Assembly (NCBI RefSeq): GCF_002608075.1
Contig: NZ_LAHA01000029.1
Location: forward strand, 18,533 to 82,532
DNA from: Nostoc linckia z4
Lineage (GTDB): Bacteria; Cyanobacteriota; Cyanobacteriia; Cyanobacteriales; Nostocaceae
DNA: 64,000 nt
Direction of reading: 5' to 3'
The notes beneath the pieces were generated by a model. The model saw nothing but the letters and a program-made list of their open reading frames with translations, had not been told where the DNA came from and did not search any database. Both the position numbers and the translations under genes were made by a program. This document shows positions 35,194-44,282 of this stretch, piece after piece. Position 1 is the stretch's first letter; each line of letters starts with the position of its first letter.

Positions 35194-35952
35194 TTATTCA
35201 GGAATAGGATTACAACATTCAACTAAAGGCTCGGAAATGAATTCTGCTAATTCTACATGGGGATTGGATAATAAATCTGACCAATCTTGTTTGAGTTCTT
35301 GTTCTGTTGGTTTAGAGCGACGGGATTGAATTAATGCAGTAATAGTTTCATGCCATAAACCTTGACTAGCATATAAATTAATTCGTCCTTGGATAGTAGT
35401 AGTTGATGTCAATTTAGTTTTCAAAACTTCGTTTGTAGCTACTCGCTCTACTACTCCCTGTACTCCTGTAAATGAAGGTTCAATATTGGGTTCGCAACTA
35501 AAGGAAACTTGCCAACGATAAGCACGATTTACTTCTAAAGCAGGCGCAGTTTCAGGTATCGGGAAACCCATGATACCTCCACCTTTATTAATTTCATAAT
35601 TCACGTGAGCTACTATAGTACTTTTGCGTTCATCTTTAAGAATTAGCTTTAAACGACCCCGTTCGTAAGGGATGTAAAACCAAAAAATAGGACGTTCGGC
35701 AAGGGTATTTGCCCAATTTGTTTTCGGTATTAAAGCAGTGATATCTTTTTCTACAGTAGGACAAATAGGACGACTACCTGTATCAGCAGAAGATCCAGAG
35801 CGATTTCCTCCCGGTGCGCCATTGTTAGGAGGTTTAAATTCAAGCGGTTCTTTGGTGGGAAGATTTTGACCAGCTACTGGGTGAATCAAATAGCGATCGC
35901 CTAATAATAAAGTTAAAGTTAAAAGGTAAATATAAGCTATTTTTTTGATCAT
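35194..35952 (-). CDS. DUF928 family exported protein
   Basis: 252 residues with an N-terminal signal segment (IAYIYLLTLTLLLGDRYLI). The DUF928 hallmark FKPPNNGAPGGNRSGSSADT is followed by FWFYIPYERGRLKLILKDE and RWQVSFSCEPN. This family is almost confined to cyanobacteria and is usually found next to CHAT or CHASE2 genes, as here. Biochemical function is unknown; the beta-rich domain suggests a periplasmic binding role. It precedes the TPR-CHAT gene by 13 bp. The 220 bp upstream (35953-36172) contain a CGCAGAGGCG-type repeat and a possible promoter. Confidence 0.88.
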   Translation of the reverse strand: MIKKIAYIYLLTLTLLLGDRYLIHPVAGQNLPTKEPLEFKPPNNGAPGGNRSGSSADTGSRPICPTVEKDITALIPKTNWANTLAERPIFWFYIPYERGRLKLILKDERKSTIVAHVNYEINKGGGIMGFPIPETAPALEVNRAYRWQVSFSCEPNIEPSFTGVQGVVERVATNEVLKTKLTSTTTIQGRINLYASQGLWHETITALIQSRRSKPTEQELKQDWSDLLSNPHVELAEFISEPLVECCNPIPE

Positions 35953-36172
35953 GACTTTATATTTTTGTTGAATAGACTTATTGCATAAATTTTTTTCTCA
36001 CGCAGAGGCGTAGAGGCGCAGAGAAGAGAACGGAGAGGAGGCTTTTGCAAGGGGTCTAATATTTAACTAATATTTACACTTGTAAATAAGTCTTTAATGA
36101 ATGGTGTTAGTTAATTAACATATCAACTATGACTCGTTTTTTTGTTACTTACGTATAACTTTATCACTAATC

Positions 36173-38566
36173 TTAAGTATTATTTCTACTTTGTAAAATC
36201 TTTAAAGTAAGTATTTGACTCCAATGTTTTATTAAAAGCCATCCACTCAGGCTACTGATAGATAAAGAGATTGCAGATGGTACTAATGGTATCCATATGC
36301 CTTGAAGTAAAAATACAAAGCAAATTAGAGACAGAATCGAGATACAAATTACAGTATATAAAAATAGTAAAAAAGAATTAATATTTTTTAGAAAAATGAT
36401 GGCAATTCCACTTCCTGTTAAAGACCAAATTACAATCCAAAATCCTTCTCCTGTTTCCGACCAACTCCACAATAAAGGTCGTTTATCTAAAACTACGCTG
36501 AGTATTTGACTGGTCATTTGCGCCTGAATATCAACTCCAGACATTTGAGGCAATACACCTTTACTATAAGGAGTAGAAAAGTAATCTGTGGGATTAGATA
36601 TGGGAGCAACTACACCAATGATGACAATGCGTTCCTTTATTAATTCTGGATTAAACTTATTTTCCAGCACATCATTAAAAGAAACAGTTGCAGCAATCTT
36701 TTCAGAATTTCGATAATTAAGTAGAAGTTGAAACCCACGATTATCTAGTTGATTGTATGCACCAGTATTTGATTGTAAACGTTGAATTATCGTCTCACCA
36801 ATTTTGATGCGATCGCTATCTATTTCTTCAGGCTTGATTCCTTTGGAATTTAAGTATTTCGATGCTAATTGAAAGCTAAAGGAAAAGCTGGTGGGACAGG
36901 GATTATTCAAGTCGGGATTGATGAATAATAGATGACGACGAACAACTCCATTGTCTAACTCTATATTGCTAAATCCTAAACGACTTTCAGGAACTCTCGA
37001 ATGTGATGAAATACCGGGTTGATTTGGGTTATCATCAGTCAATTTTATGCTACATAAAGCAATTAAACGGTCATCATTTTGTAAAAGATTAAGTAATTTT
37101 TGATGACCTGGTTCTACAGGGCGATCGCGGAATATTAATAAACCGATTATGCTAGGTTTATACTGTTTTATACGCTCGATAGTTTCAGCTAATTTACCAT
37201 CAGATATGGGATAACCCAAGCGGTTGATATCCTTTTCTGTAGCTTCAACTATTAACAAGCGAGAATCTACCCCTTCATTGGGACGCATTCTCATCAACCA
37301 GTCGAAAGCTTGAAATTCTAAGGATTGCAATAAACCAAAAGACCGCAGTCCTATTACTACCATCGCTACCAATAAACCAGATAAAATTACTCCTCCTTTA
37401 CGAAATAGTAAATTTGAAGTAGATGCTAACGGAGGGTCACGTAATTCTTCCCAAGTAGGTGGTTTAACAGACCAATGTTGACAAACTACAGGTAGCCAAC
37501 TTGCACAGTAATATTTATCTTCTATATCTTTAAGTCTACTTCTGGCTTCTCGTATCGCTAAATAGAAAGATTTTCCACTAGAAAAACTAGTAATAAACTC
37601 TGCTAAAAACTCTTGAGCTACTTGATTTTGAACTTGCTCCCGCATCACAATAATCTGAGGAATTCCTAACTCTTCAAGTTGAGGTACTAATCCTAAACCT
37701 TGACAGGAATTGAATATGGCTAGTTGTAACCCATTCTCTATCGCTACTTCTAATGCTGAATTTAATTCGGATATTTCTAGCTTGGTTTTCGCGTTGATAC
37801 TAATCCATCCTTTCTGAGCATTAGACTTACTATGTCCAGCATAAAATAAGATATCCCAACCTGATTTTTCTCTGAGGCGATCGCAAATTTGTTTACGAGA
37901 AGGCTGAGAGACAATTTCTAACTCTATTTCTCGATTATTTCTTAAAGTATTCAAATCTATTTCTGGATCGATATTCGTACAATCTCCAATAATTGCTAAT
38001 ATTCGGACTTTTCCAGCAGTTAACGACTTGTGTTTGAGTTTTAAAGAAAATTTAGGCGCACTTAAAACAACTTCTGCTTTTGTGTACTTCTTAAAAAAAT
38101 TCCATTCATGCCAAGGTAATTTTCTTAATATATCATTATCAGTTTGAATTACTAAAACAACTTCATCTTTCGTATTTATGTTAGTGCGTAAAGCTTGATC
38201 TATTGATTGAAATTCTGGCGAGTTCAGCCATTGATTAATTATTTCAATCATATAAGCAGTTAATTCTGCTGCACTTTCTTGACTTCCTCGCTCTATATTA
38301 TCTTCTGCAAATTCTAATATTCTCGGTTTAAAACCGATACTTGCACTGTCAAAATCTCCATCCAAGAAACCACCTCCAGTACCAATAAAAGCCTCATATA
38401 GACACTGCCATTTCTGATAAGTTTTTTCAATTTCTTCGTTAGGTGGTAGGCTCCCAGTATCTATTTCTTCCAGTAATTCTTCTCCTGCATATAGCTTCAA
38501 TAAAATCTGAGAAAACCCGCTTTGAAAATTTCCTTGTCCCAACCGCAAAGAAATAATTTTCTTCAT
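36173..38566 (-). CDS. CHAT-CHASE2 transmembrane protein
   Basis: 797 residues. The N-terminal half (about 1-370) ends in a CHAT-like peptidase domain (WDILFYAGHSKS with the His, LAIFNSCQGLGL with the Cys). A membrane helix at about 390-412 (VILSGLLVAMVVIGLRSFGL) leads to an extracytoplasmic CHASE2 sensor domain (about 415-690; FDWLMRMRPNEG, IVIIGVVAP). The C-terminal 100 residues hold three membrane helices. In cyanobacteria CHASE2 usually feeds a kinase or cyclase; here the only cytoplasmic output is the CHAT protease. It lies 23 bp downstream of the DUF1822 gene, suggesting translational linkage. Confidence 0.9.
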   Translation of the reverse strand: MKKIISLRLGQGNFQSGFSQILLKLYAGEELLEEIDTGSLPPNEEIEKTYQKWQCLYEAFIGTGGGFLDGDFDSASIGFKPRILEFAEDNIERGSQESAAELTAYMIEIINQWLNSPEFQSIDQALRTNINTKDEVVLVIQTDNDILRKLPWHEWNFFKKYTKAEVVLSAPKFSLKLKHKSLTAGKVRILAIIGDCTNIDPEIDLNTLRNNREIELEIVSQPSRKQICDRLREKSGWDILFYAGHSKSNAQKGWISINAKTKLEISELNSALEVAIENGLQLAIFNSCQGLGLVPQLEELGIPQIIVMREQVQNQVAQEFLAEFITSFSSGKSFYLAIREARSRLKDIEDKYYCASWLPVVCQHWSVKPPTWEELRDPPLASTSNLLFRKGGVILSGLLVAMVVIGLRSFGLLQSLEFQAFDWLMRMRPNEGVDSRLLIVEATEKDINRLGYPISDGKLAETIERIKQYKPSIIGLLIFRDRPVEPGHQKLLNLLQNDDRLIALCSIKLTDDNPNQPGISSHSRVPESRLGFSNIELDNGVVRRHLLFINPDLNNPCPTSFSFSFQLASKYLNSKGIKPEEIDSDRIKIGETIIQRLQSNTGAYNQLDNRGFQLLLNYRNSEKIAATVSFNDVLENKFNPELIKERIVIIGVVAPISNPTDYFSTPYSKGVLPQMSGVDIQAQMTSQILSVVLDKRPLLWSWSETGEGFWIVIWSLTGSGIAIIFLKNINSFLLFLYTVICISILSLICFVFLLQGIWIPLVPSAISLSISSLSGWLLIKHWSQILTLKILQSRNNT

Positions 38567-38589
38567 TATTGTTCGTCAAGCTCTAAAAA

Positions 38590-39567
38590 TTAAACGATAA
38601 ATTCTTCAGTTATGTTAGCATCACCAAGAGTTATTCTCAGCTTAAATTTATCTCCTGATTCACTAGTAAATTCTGGTAACTGAATAAAATAATCTCTCAA
38701 TTCAGATTTGACTTCTTTTAGACTTTCTTCTAATTGAGAAAGTATCTCTAATTTCAGACCTGATGGCAAATATTTTTCTCCAGAAACTGGACATAAACGA
38801 GCGCGAATTTTTAGCTTTTGTTCTGATTGTGGTGTGACAGTCATCAGCAACATTACTGCTTGACTAGCTAAATTCATTTTTAAGTCAATCAATTTAGCTT
38901 TATTGATAGCTTCAGAACTATTTCTAGTCATATAACTAAGATTTTGTGGTTGTCTCATCAACAACTCTTCCGCATTTTGCCATTCTCGTCCAATATTTTC
39001 TTTAGTTTCTTTAAACCAATGTCTGATTATTACGACTCCTTCTTTGATTGATTCGCTAAGAGTTTGTCTGACAATTTCAGATTGTTCTTTTTGGCTCAGA
39101 TATTCAGGAAAATCTTCTAAAGAACGCAATTGATTCAAAGATACAATTCCTTGTGTTTCTTCTACTGAAGATACAAAACCAAGAATCTTTGCTTCTTGGA
39201 ATGATTCATCTATATGTGCAAATACATAACCAATACGATTTGACCAAACATCCTCTGGAACATCAATATCGCCATCAAAAAAAACTGCACGACATTCTAA
39301 CTTTCCGTGATTCTTAACTTCTAAATCTACTACATCAGCAAAAGTGGATATTACAGGATTGTTAAAGTCGCTGTTATTCCAATCAGTTTCATATCCCAGA
39401 ATTTCTAAATAATCCTTGATAGCACATGTAGCCAAAACATTATAATAGAATTCTTTGGCTTTAAGCTTAGTTAATTTTTTTTTGCTCAACTGTTTGGCTA
39501 TTTCTCGGTGAACCGATTTTAGATGAACTGTGAAGATAAAATTTTCAGTTATTTCCCAAGTATTCAT
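38590..39567 (-). CDS. DUF1822 family protein
   Basis: 325 residues, no signal peptide or membrane helix. DUF1822 features are the N-terminal ENFIFTVHLKSVHREIAKQL, the domain core ATCAIKDYLEILGYETDWNNSD, the acidic segment DGDIDVPEDVWSNRIGYVFAHID and the C-terminal RLCPVSGEKYLPSGLKLEIL. The family is cyanobacterial and of unknown function. It recurs next to CHASE2/CHAT genes and sigma-like genes, and the predicted fold binds or presents ligands in the cytosol. It lies between the sigma-like gene (19 bp) and the CHAT-CHASE2 gene (23 bp). Confidence 0.88.
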   Translation of the reverse strand: MNTWEITENFIFTVHLKSVHREIAKQLSKKKLTKLKAKEFYYNVLATCAIKDYLEILGYETDWNNSDFNNPVISTFADVVDLEVKNHGKLECRAVFFDGDIDVPEDVWSNRIGYVFAHIDESFQEAKILGFVSSVEETQGIVSLNQLRSLEDFPEYLSQKEQSEIVRQTLSESIKEGVVIIRHWFKETKENIGREWQNAEELLMRQPQNLSYMTRNSSEAINKAKLIDLKMNLASQAVMLLMTVTPQSEQKLKIRARLCPVSGEKYLPSGLKLEILSQLEESLKEVKSELRDYFIQLPEFTSESGDKFKLRITLGDANITEEFIV

Positions 39568-39586
39568 GACTTCTAGTCCCTAATTT

Positions 39587-40561
39587 TTATTGTAAATATT
39601 CTGCTAAATCCGCTTTAACTTGTTGAAATTCTCGTTCGTAAAAACTTTTTATTGTGGTGTATGGTATGTTCCATATTTTTGAGAGATTTTTAAATGTTTC
39701 TCCTTCCCAATTAATAGCAATTAATACATCTTTAAATGTAATGTCAGTTCTGTCCTTTCTAATTGGTTTACCAAGTTTATTATTAGGATCTTCTTTAATC
39801 AAATTTTTAATTTCTTCGGATTGTTGATAGTAAGCAAATTCTTTTTCAGCATTCTCAAAAAGATATTCTTTCATTGAATTAGGGTCTGCGGGAGAAATGC
39901 TGATTTTTTCTTCTTCTTGTTTCTTAGATTGACTTTTCTTGATTCCTAATATTCTTCCAGCCGCATCTAGAAATTTTATAGGAATCCAGTGATTTATCCA
40001 AGCCATAAAATCTCCTCTTATTTCATCATATCTATCAATATTATCTAAAACATAGCGAATAGACTCTCCTTTAGCTTCCTGAAAAGCATCTTCATAATCT
40101 TGTGGAGATAATTGTAAGTTTGACCCAAGTCCTTGTTTCTTGTATGTATTTTTTGTTTCCATAGCTTTAATCAGGCATTGCACGGCTTGTTTTCTTTGAA
40201 AGCTATTCGGTTGAGCTTTTTTAATCTCTATTGCTAAAGTATTGATAAATTTATCTGTTATTAACTTTTTTTGATATTTTTTCTGTAGAATTGTAGCTTC
40301 TTTTAGCAAAAAAACTGCCAATTCTTTTAAGTCATTTTTGCGGGTCACATGAAGTTGAAATATTTCTTCAATTTCTGTTTGTAAATCTTTTTTTATTTGC
40401 TGAACCTCTTCACAAAAAAGATTGATAATATATCGAGAATGCCACCAATAGCATGAAGATAATTGTGCGATAAATTTAGTTTTGATATTTGTTTGTTCCT
40501 GAGTTTCTGATGAAGTATTTTGATACTTTTTGAGTAAATAAACTAACTCTTCTGTATTCAT
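39587..40561 (-). CDS. Sigma-70-like transcription factor of the CHAT/DUF1822 cluster
   Basis: 324 residues from the ATG at 40561, preceded by AAAAGGG; the frame is open to 40621 but the extra 20 codons show no conservation. The mid-region (about 165-215; YEDAFQEAKGESIRYVL, then NIDRYDEIRGDFMAWINHWI) corresponds to sigma region 2. The C-terminal helix-turn-helix (TFKNLSKIWNIPYTTIKSFYE) corresponds to region 4. The N-terminal 150 residues are Lys-rich and helical, unlike canonical ECF sigma factors. It is the first gene of the leftward cluster, so it is probably the dedicated regulator. A perfect palindrome lies about 160 bp upstream. Confidence 0.8.
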   Translation of the reverse strand: MNTEELVYLLKKYQNTSSETQEQTNIKTKFIAQLSSCYWWHSRYIINLFCEEVQQIKKDLQTEIEEIFQLHVTRKNDLKELAVFLLKEATILQKKYQKKLITDKFINTLAIEIKKAQPNSFQRKQAVQCLIKAMETKNTYKKQGLGSNLQLSPQDYEDAFQEAKGESIRYVLDNIDRYDEIRGDFMAWINHWIPIKFLDAAGRILGIKKSQSKKQEEEKISISPADPNSMKEYLFENAEKEFAYYQQSEEIKNLIKEDPNNKLGKPIRKDRTDITFKDVLIAINWEGETFKNLSKIWNIPYTTIKSFYEREFQQVKADLAEYLQ

Positions 40562-40912
40562 CTTTTCTTTTACCCTTTTTAGGATGCTCCATACAGCATA
40601 TTTCAGGTAAATGAAGTACACGGTTAGGGGTCGCCCTTACAATAGTCTGTACCTCACTTAGCTGAAATTTGGTGTATCTCTCTGAGCAGTTTATACCCAG
40701 AAAGCGACTCAAGCTCACTCATTGTCTCAACTACCTATGAATGTAGGTAGTTGAGACAATGCATTTATCAATTTTTCTCCACAATAAGCAAGATTTTACG
40801 CAAAATTTTAATCTAATTTGAAATGTCAAAAGTAGTGAGGACTGGGGAGTACTATTTATCTGATATTAGGCGGGTGGGGTAAAATTAAAATAATATTCCT
40901 GCAAGTCAAGCA
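40562..40912. promoter_or_regulatory. Divergent control region of the sigma-like cluster and DUF2237 gene
   Basis: 350 bases without a gene. It holds an 18-bp-arm palindrome (separate entry) and AT-rich stretches at 40765-40830 that could carry promoters. I do not see a clear -10/-35 pair. Confidence 0.4.
40720..40761. promoter_or_regulatory. Perfect 18-bp inverted repeat in a divergent promoter region
   Basis: The arm CATTGTCTCAACTACCTA (40720-40737), loop TGAATG and exact complement arm (40744-40761) are perfectly matched. Its location between two divergent genes argues against a simple terminator, since both genes read away from it. It could be a dimeric operator, a structured 5' leader of the sigma-like gene (about 160 nt upstream of its ATG), or a mobile repeat. 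Confidence 0.75.
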
Positions 40913-41272
40913 ATGAATTCAAACGTAATCGGTGGAGAATTAGAAGTTTGCTGCACTTCCCCCATGACTGGGTTTTATCGTGACGGCTTTTGTCGTACAG
41001 GCGGTCAAGATTTTGGGTCGCACGTTATATGTGCCGAACTCACACAAGAATTTCTGGAATTTACTAAATCTCGCGGTAACGACCTGAGTACACCTGCTCC
41101 TGAATATAATTTTCCTGGACTCAAAGCAGGCGATCGCTGGTGTTTATGTGCTTCTCGCTGGCAAGAAGCCCTGGAAGCCGGTGTTGCTCCCCCAGTAATC
41201 CTTTCAGCAACTCATCCTAGAGCCTTAGAAGTAGTTTCCCTCGACGATCTTAAAAAACATGCCCTAACTTGA
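40913..41272 (+). CDS. DUF2237 family protein
   Basis: 119 residues, soluble. The family is recognised from GGELEVCCTSPMTGFYRDGF, GSHVICAELTQEFLEFTKSRGNDLSTP and GDRWCLCASRWQEALEAG. Several conserved Cys residues (Cys13/14, Cys24, and the CLC motif) may bind a metal or form disulphides. The function of this widespread family is unknown. It is monocistronic and divergent from the sigma-like gene. Confidence 0.9.
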   Translation: MNSNVIGGELEVCCTSPMTGFYRDGFCRTGGQDFGSHVICAELTQEFLEFTKSRGNDLSTPAPEYNFPGLKAGDRWCLCASRWQEALEAGVAPPVILSATHPRALEVVSLDDLKKHALT

Positions 41273-41536
41273 TTGGGCATTGGGCATTGGGCATTGGGCA
41301 TTGGGCATTGGGCATTGGGTATGTTGAGTGTTGACCCTCTCCTATGGTCGCCGCTACGCGGAGCGTCCCGGAGGGAAGTGGTACGACTTCGCTCCGGGTC
41401 AAGGCTGAGCGGAGTCGAAGCCTTGACTGTTGACTGTTGACTGGGGAGTTATTATTCTCGCCTGCTCCCCTGCCTCCCTCATCTCCCATGCCCCATGCCC
41501 TATGCCCCATGCCCCATGCCCCATGCCCCATGCCCA
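41273..41536. repeat. Heptamer repeats and dispersed repeat words
   Basis: GGGCATT heptamers (41276-41320) and CCATGCCCCATGCC units (41485-41535) flank a block containing CGCTACGCGGAGCG and GTTGACTGTTGACT. The genes converge here. No gene. Confidence 0.7.
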
Positions 41537-43690
41537 CTAACTCACCGGAATCTCCACGGGTAGCTTCAACACATTAACAACCACACCAATTAATTTACTG
41601 GGGTCAATTGGCTTCGGTAGATGCTGTTGAAATCCGGCTGCGAGTGCTTTTAAGCGGTCTTCGTCTCGTGTATACGCAGTTAACGCGATGGCGGGAATGC
41701 GTCCCCCTTTTTCTGGTTCTAAAGAACGCAGTTTGCGAATCAGGGTATAACCATCTTGTTCTGACATGCCGATGTCGCTAATCAGGATATCTGGTTTGGC
41801 TTGTTCCAGTACTGCTAAGGCTTCATCCACTGATGAGGCGGCGGTGGCTACTGCGCCATAGTCCTCAAACATAAAGCTGAGAAAGTTACGGGTATCTGTT
41901 TCATCGTCTACAACTAAAACCTTTAATCCCGCCAAGGGAGTAGAAACTTCAGGGGAAGATATTTCTCCTGCTTCTTTAGTGGCTTTGTTACCCCGATTGT
42001 CTTGTAGTAATGGTAGTCTGACAGTGAAGGTTGCTCCCTGTTCTGTGCCTGGACTTGCGGCTGAGATGGTTCCTTTGTGGAGTTCTACTAGGTGACGGAC
42101 GATGGCTAGTCCTAGTCCTAGTCCATTATGCGATCGTGTTGTGGTGCTGTCTGCTTGCCGGAAACGCTCAAATACTTTCGGTAAAAATTCTGGGGTGATG
42201 CCAATACCTGTATCGATTACTTGAATTTCGGCGTATTGGAATTTGGGATTTTCGTTTTTGGATTTTGGCTCGCTACTTTCGTCAGTGTTTAAATTAGAAT
42301 TTTCATCTGGAGATGCGGATGCCAAAGCAGTTTTATTACTGGCTAAATCAGGACTATCGTTAATTGAATATCCAAAATAAGTAGATAATTTGACTTCTAC
42401 CCTACCGCCTTTTTGTGTAAATTTAATGGCATTGGTTAATAGGTTCCACACAACTTGCTGTAAACGGGCTGGATCGCCATACATTGAACCTACTGATGTA
42501 TCCAAGACTGTATTTAATTGAATATCTTTGGCCTCTGCTAAAGGACGCACTGCTTCTAAAGCTGCTTCCATCACTGTAATCAAATTCACAGCACATACAT
42601 TTAATCGCAACTGACCCCGGATAATTCTTGATACATCTAAAATATCCTCAATTAGTTGCATCTGAGATGTGGCGTTGCGTTCGATGGCCTCTAGGGCGCG
42701 GGAAGTGGCTTTTTCGTCAAGTTTTTTAGAACGTAGAATTTTTGACCAACCAAGCATCGAGGTTAGGGGCGTGCGGAGTTCGTGGGAGAGAACGGCGAGA
42801 AATTCATCTTTCATACGATTTGCCGCTTCAGCTTCCTGTCTTGCTGTTTGTTCTCGAATTACTTGAGCGCGGACTTCTTCTGCTTGCTTGCGTTCGGTAA
42901 TATCTTCGAGAGTGCCTACATACCCCAGTAATTCCCCTTGACCGGAAAGCATCGGTGATGAGCGAACCTGAACCCAACGAACATTGCCATGAGCAGTTTG
43001 AAAACGAAATTCTTCGGAGTAGTCACGACCTTCATTAATATAAGCAGACCAAGTAGTAACTGCTCGTTCTCTATCTTCAGGATGAACGGATTCCAGCCAA
43101 CTTTTTTCTACACTCTGGGCTGCTTTCACACCACAAATTGTTTGATAACGTGGATTCGTAAATCTACAGCGTCCTTCTGTATCAATTTCAAAAATGCCAA
43201 CCGGCGAACAAGTACTCAGGGAACGAAATCTTTCTTCACTTTGTCTGAGTTCGGCATTAACAGCTACTAGTTGGGCTGCTTGTAACTTGACGGCTTCTGT
43301 TTTCTTAAATAATTCTGCGAATACTGTGACTTTAGAAGTAAGAATATTCGGGTCGATGGGCTTGAGTAAATAATCCACTGCACCCAAAGCATAGCCTTTA
43401 AACAGCATTTGGTCGCTGGTGCTGAAGGCGGTGAGAAAGATGATTGGTGTATGACGCGATCGCCCCCGATTGCGAATCAAAGTAGCTGTTTCAAAGCCGT
43501 CCATCCCTGGCATTTGTACATCCAGCAAAATCACTGCAAAATCCTGATGCAGCAGACACCTTAAAGCTTCTTCCCCAGAAGTAGCTCTCACCAGATTTTC
43601 ACCTAGTTTTTCTAGGATTGCCTCTAGTGCAAGTAAATTTTCCAGCTTATCATCTACCAGGAGGATGTTTACTTTGGGTTCCATCTGCAT
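41537..43690 (-). CDS. Hybrid sensor histidine kinase / response regulator
   Basis: 717 residues from the ATG at 43690; longer readings overlap the upstream gene. Domains: receiver 1 (about 8-125; phosphorylated Asp in VILLDVQMPGMDG), a coiled linker, a PAS/PAC sensor (about 160-280; ENITERKQAEE-like end), HisKA (phospho-His in FLAVLSHELRTPL), HATPase (VWNLLTNAIKF, DTGIGI, GLGLGLAIV), and receiver 2 (Asp in ILISDIGMSEQDG; KPIDP lysine). There are no membrane segments, so it is a cytosolic phosphorelay protein. It starts 5 bp after the CheB-type gene and both form one leftward unit. Receiver 2 strongly resembles the stand-alone receiver at 22.7 kb. Confidence 0.92.
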   Translation of the reverse strand: MQMEPKVNILLVDDKLENLLALEAILEKLGENLVRATSGEEALRCLLHQDFAVILLDVQMPGMDGFETATLIRNRGRSRHTPIIFLTAFSTSDQMLFKGYALGAVDYLLKPIDPNILTSKVTVFAELFKKTEAVKLQAAQLVAVNAELRQSEERFRSLSTCSPVGIFEIDTEGRCRFTNPRYQTICGVKAAQSVEKSWLESVHPEDRERAVTTWSAYINEGRDYSEEFRFQTAHGNVRWVQVRSSPMLSGQGELLGYVGTLEDITERKQAEEVRAQVIREQTARQEAEAANRMKDEFLAVLSHELRTPLTSMLGWSKILRSKKLDEKATSRALEAIERNATSQMQLIEDILDVSRIIRGQLRLNVCAVNLITVMEAALEAVRPLAEAKDIQLNTVLDTSVGSMYGDPARLQQVVWNLLTNAIKFTQKGGRVEVKLSTYFGYSINDSPDLASNKTALASASPDENSNLNTDESSEPKSKNENPKFQYAEIQVIDTGIGITPEFLPKVFERFRQADSTTTRSHNGLGLGLAIVRHLVELHKGTISAASPGTEQGATFTVRLPLLQDNRGNKATKEAGEISSPEVSTPLAGLKVLVVDDETDTRNFLSFMFEDYGAVATAASSVDEALAVLEQAKPDILISDIGMSEQDGYTLIRKLRSLEPEKGGRIPAIALTAYTRDEDRLKALAAGFQQHLPKPIDPSKLIGVVVNVLKLPVEIPVS

Positions 43691-43694
43691 GGGT

Positions 43695-44282
43695 TCATTT
43701 CCGTGATAAGTAACAAAGCTTGACCAATCGATCAGCAATGTCTGAGAGTGTCAGAATCCAGTTTACTGCAACAGCTGAAATTGCTGCCTCTGGCATAATG
43801 CTACTCTCTGCTGTGGCGGGTTCCTGTACAATAGTGATTCCCCCCCGCGCTTGTATTTTTTTTAAACCTTGCACACCATCATGGTTGGCTCCTGTCAATA
43901 TTATACCGATAACTTGTTCGCCATAGATATCGGCTGCTGACTCAAATAACACATCAATGGATGGTCGGGCATAGGAAACAGGCTCATCAGTGGAAAGAGC
44001 AAAGTGACCTTCTTCAAGGAGCAAATGATAATCTGCTGGAGCTAGGTAGATATGTTTCGGCAATATTTCGTCTTTGTCTTCTACTTCTTTAATCGGCAAA
44101 GAAATCGATTCTTGTAATAGTTGCTGGAGTGCGTTGTTAGACTCTTTATGACGGTGTTGAACAATGGCGATCGGTACTGAAAAATCCCCTGGTAAACTTT
44201 GGAGAATGATTTTCAATGCCGATAATCCACCTAATGAAGTACCAATCACTACAATTTTAAATGACACTAATTTAGGCCTCAT
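43695..44282 (-). CDS. CheB-type protein-glutamate methylesterase (catalytic domain only)
   Basis: 195 residues comprising only the CheB methylesterase domain. The catalytic triad is visible: Ser in VVIGTSLGGLSAL, His in IAIVQHRH and Asp in ILTGANHDGVQGL. It lacks the receiver domain of chemotaxis CheB, so activity must be controlled by another protein. Fusions or pairs of CheB domains with hybrid kinases are common in cyanobacteria, and the hybrid kinase gene begins 5 bp downstream. A target methyl-accepting protein is not encoded nearby. Confidence 0.9.
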   Translation of the reverse strand: MRPKLVSFKIVVIGTSLGGLSALKIILQSLPGDFSVPIAIVQHRHKESNNALQQLLQESISLPIKEVEDKDEILPKHIYLAPADYHLLLEEGHFALSTDEPVSYARPSIDVLFESAADIYGEQVIGIILTGANHDGVQGLKKIQARGGITIVQEPATAESSIMPEAAISAVAVNWILTLSDIADRLVKLCYLSRK

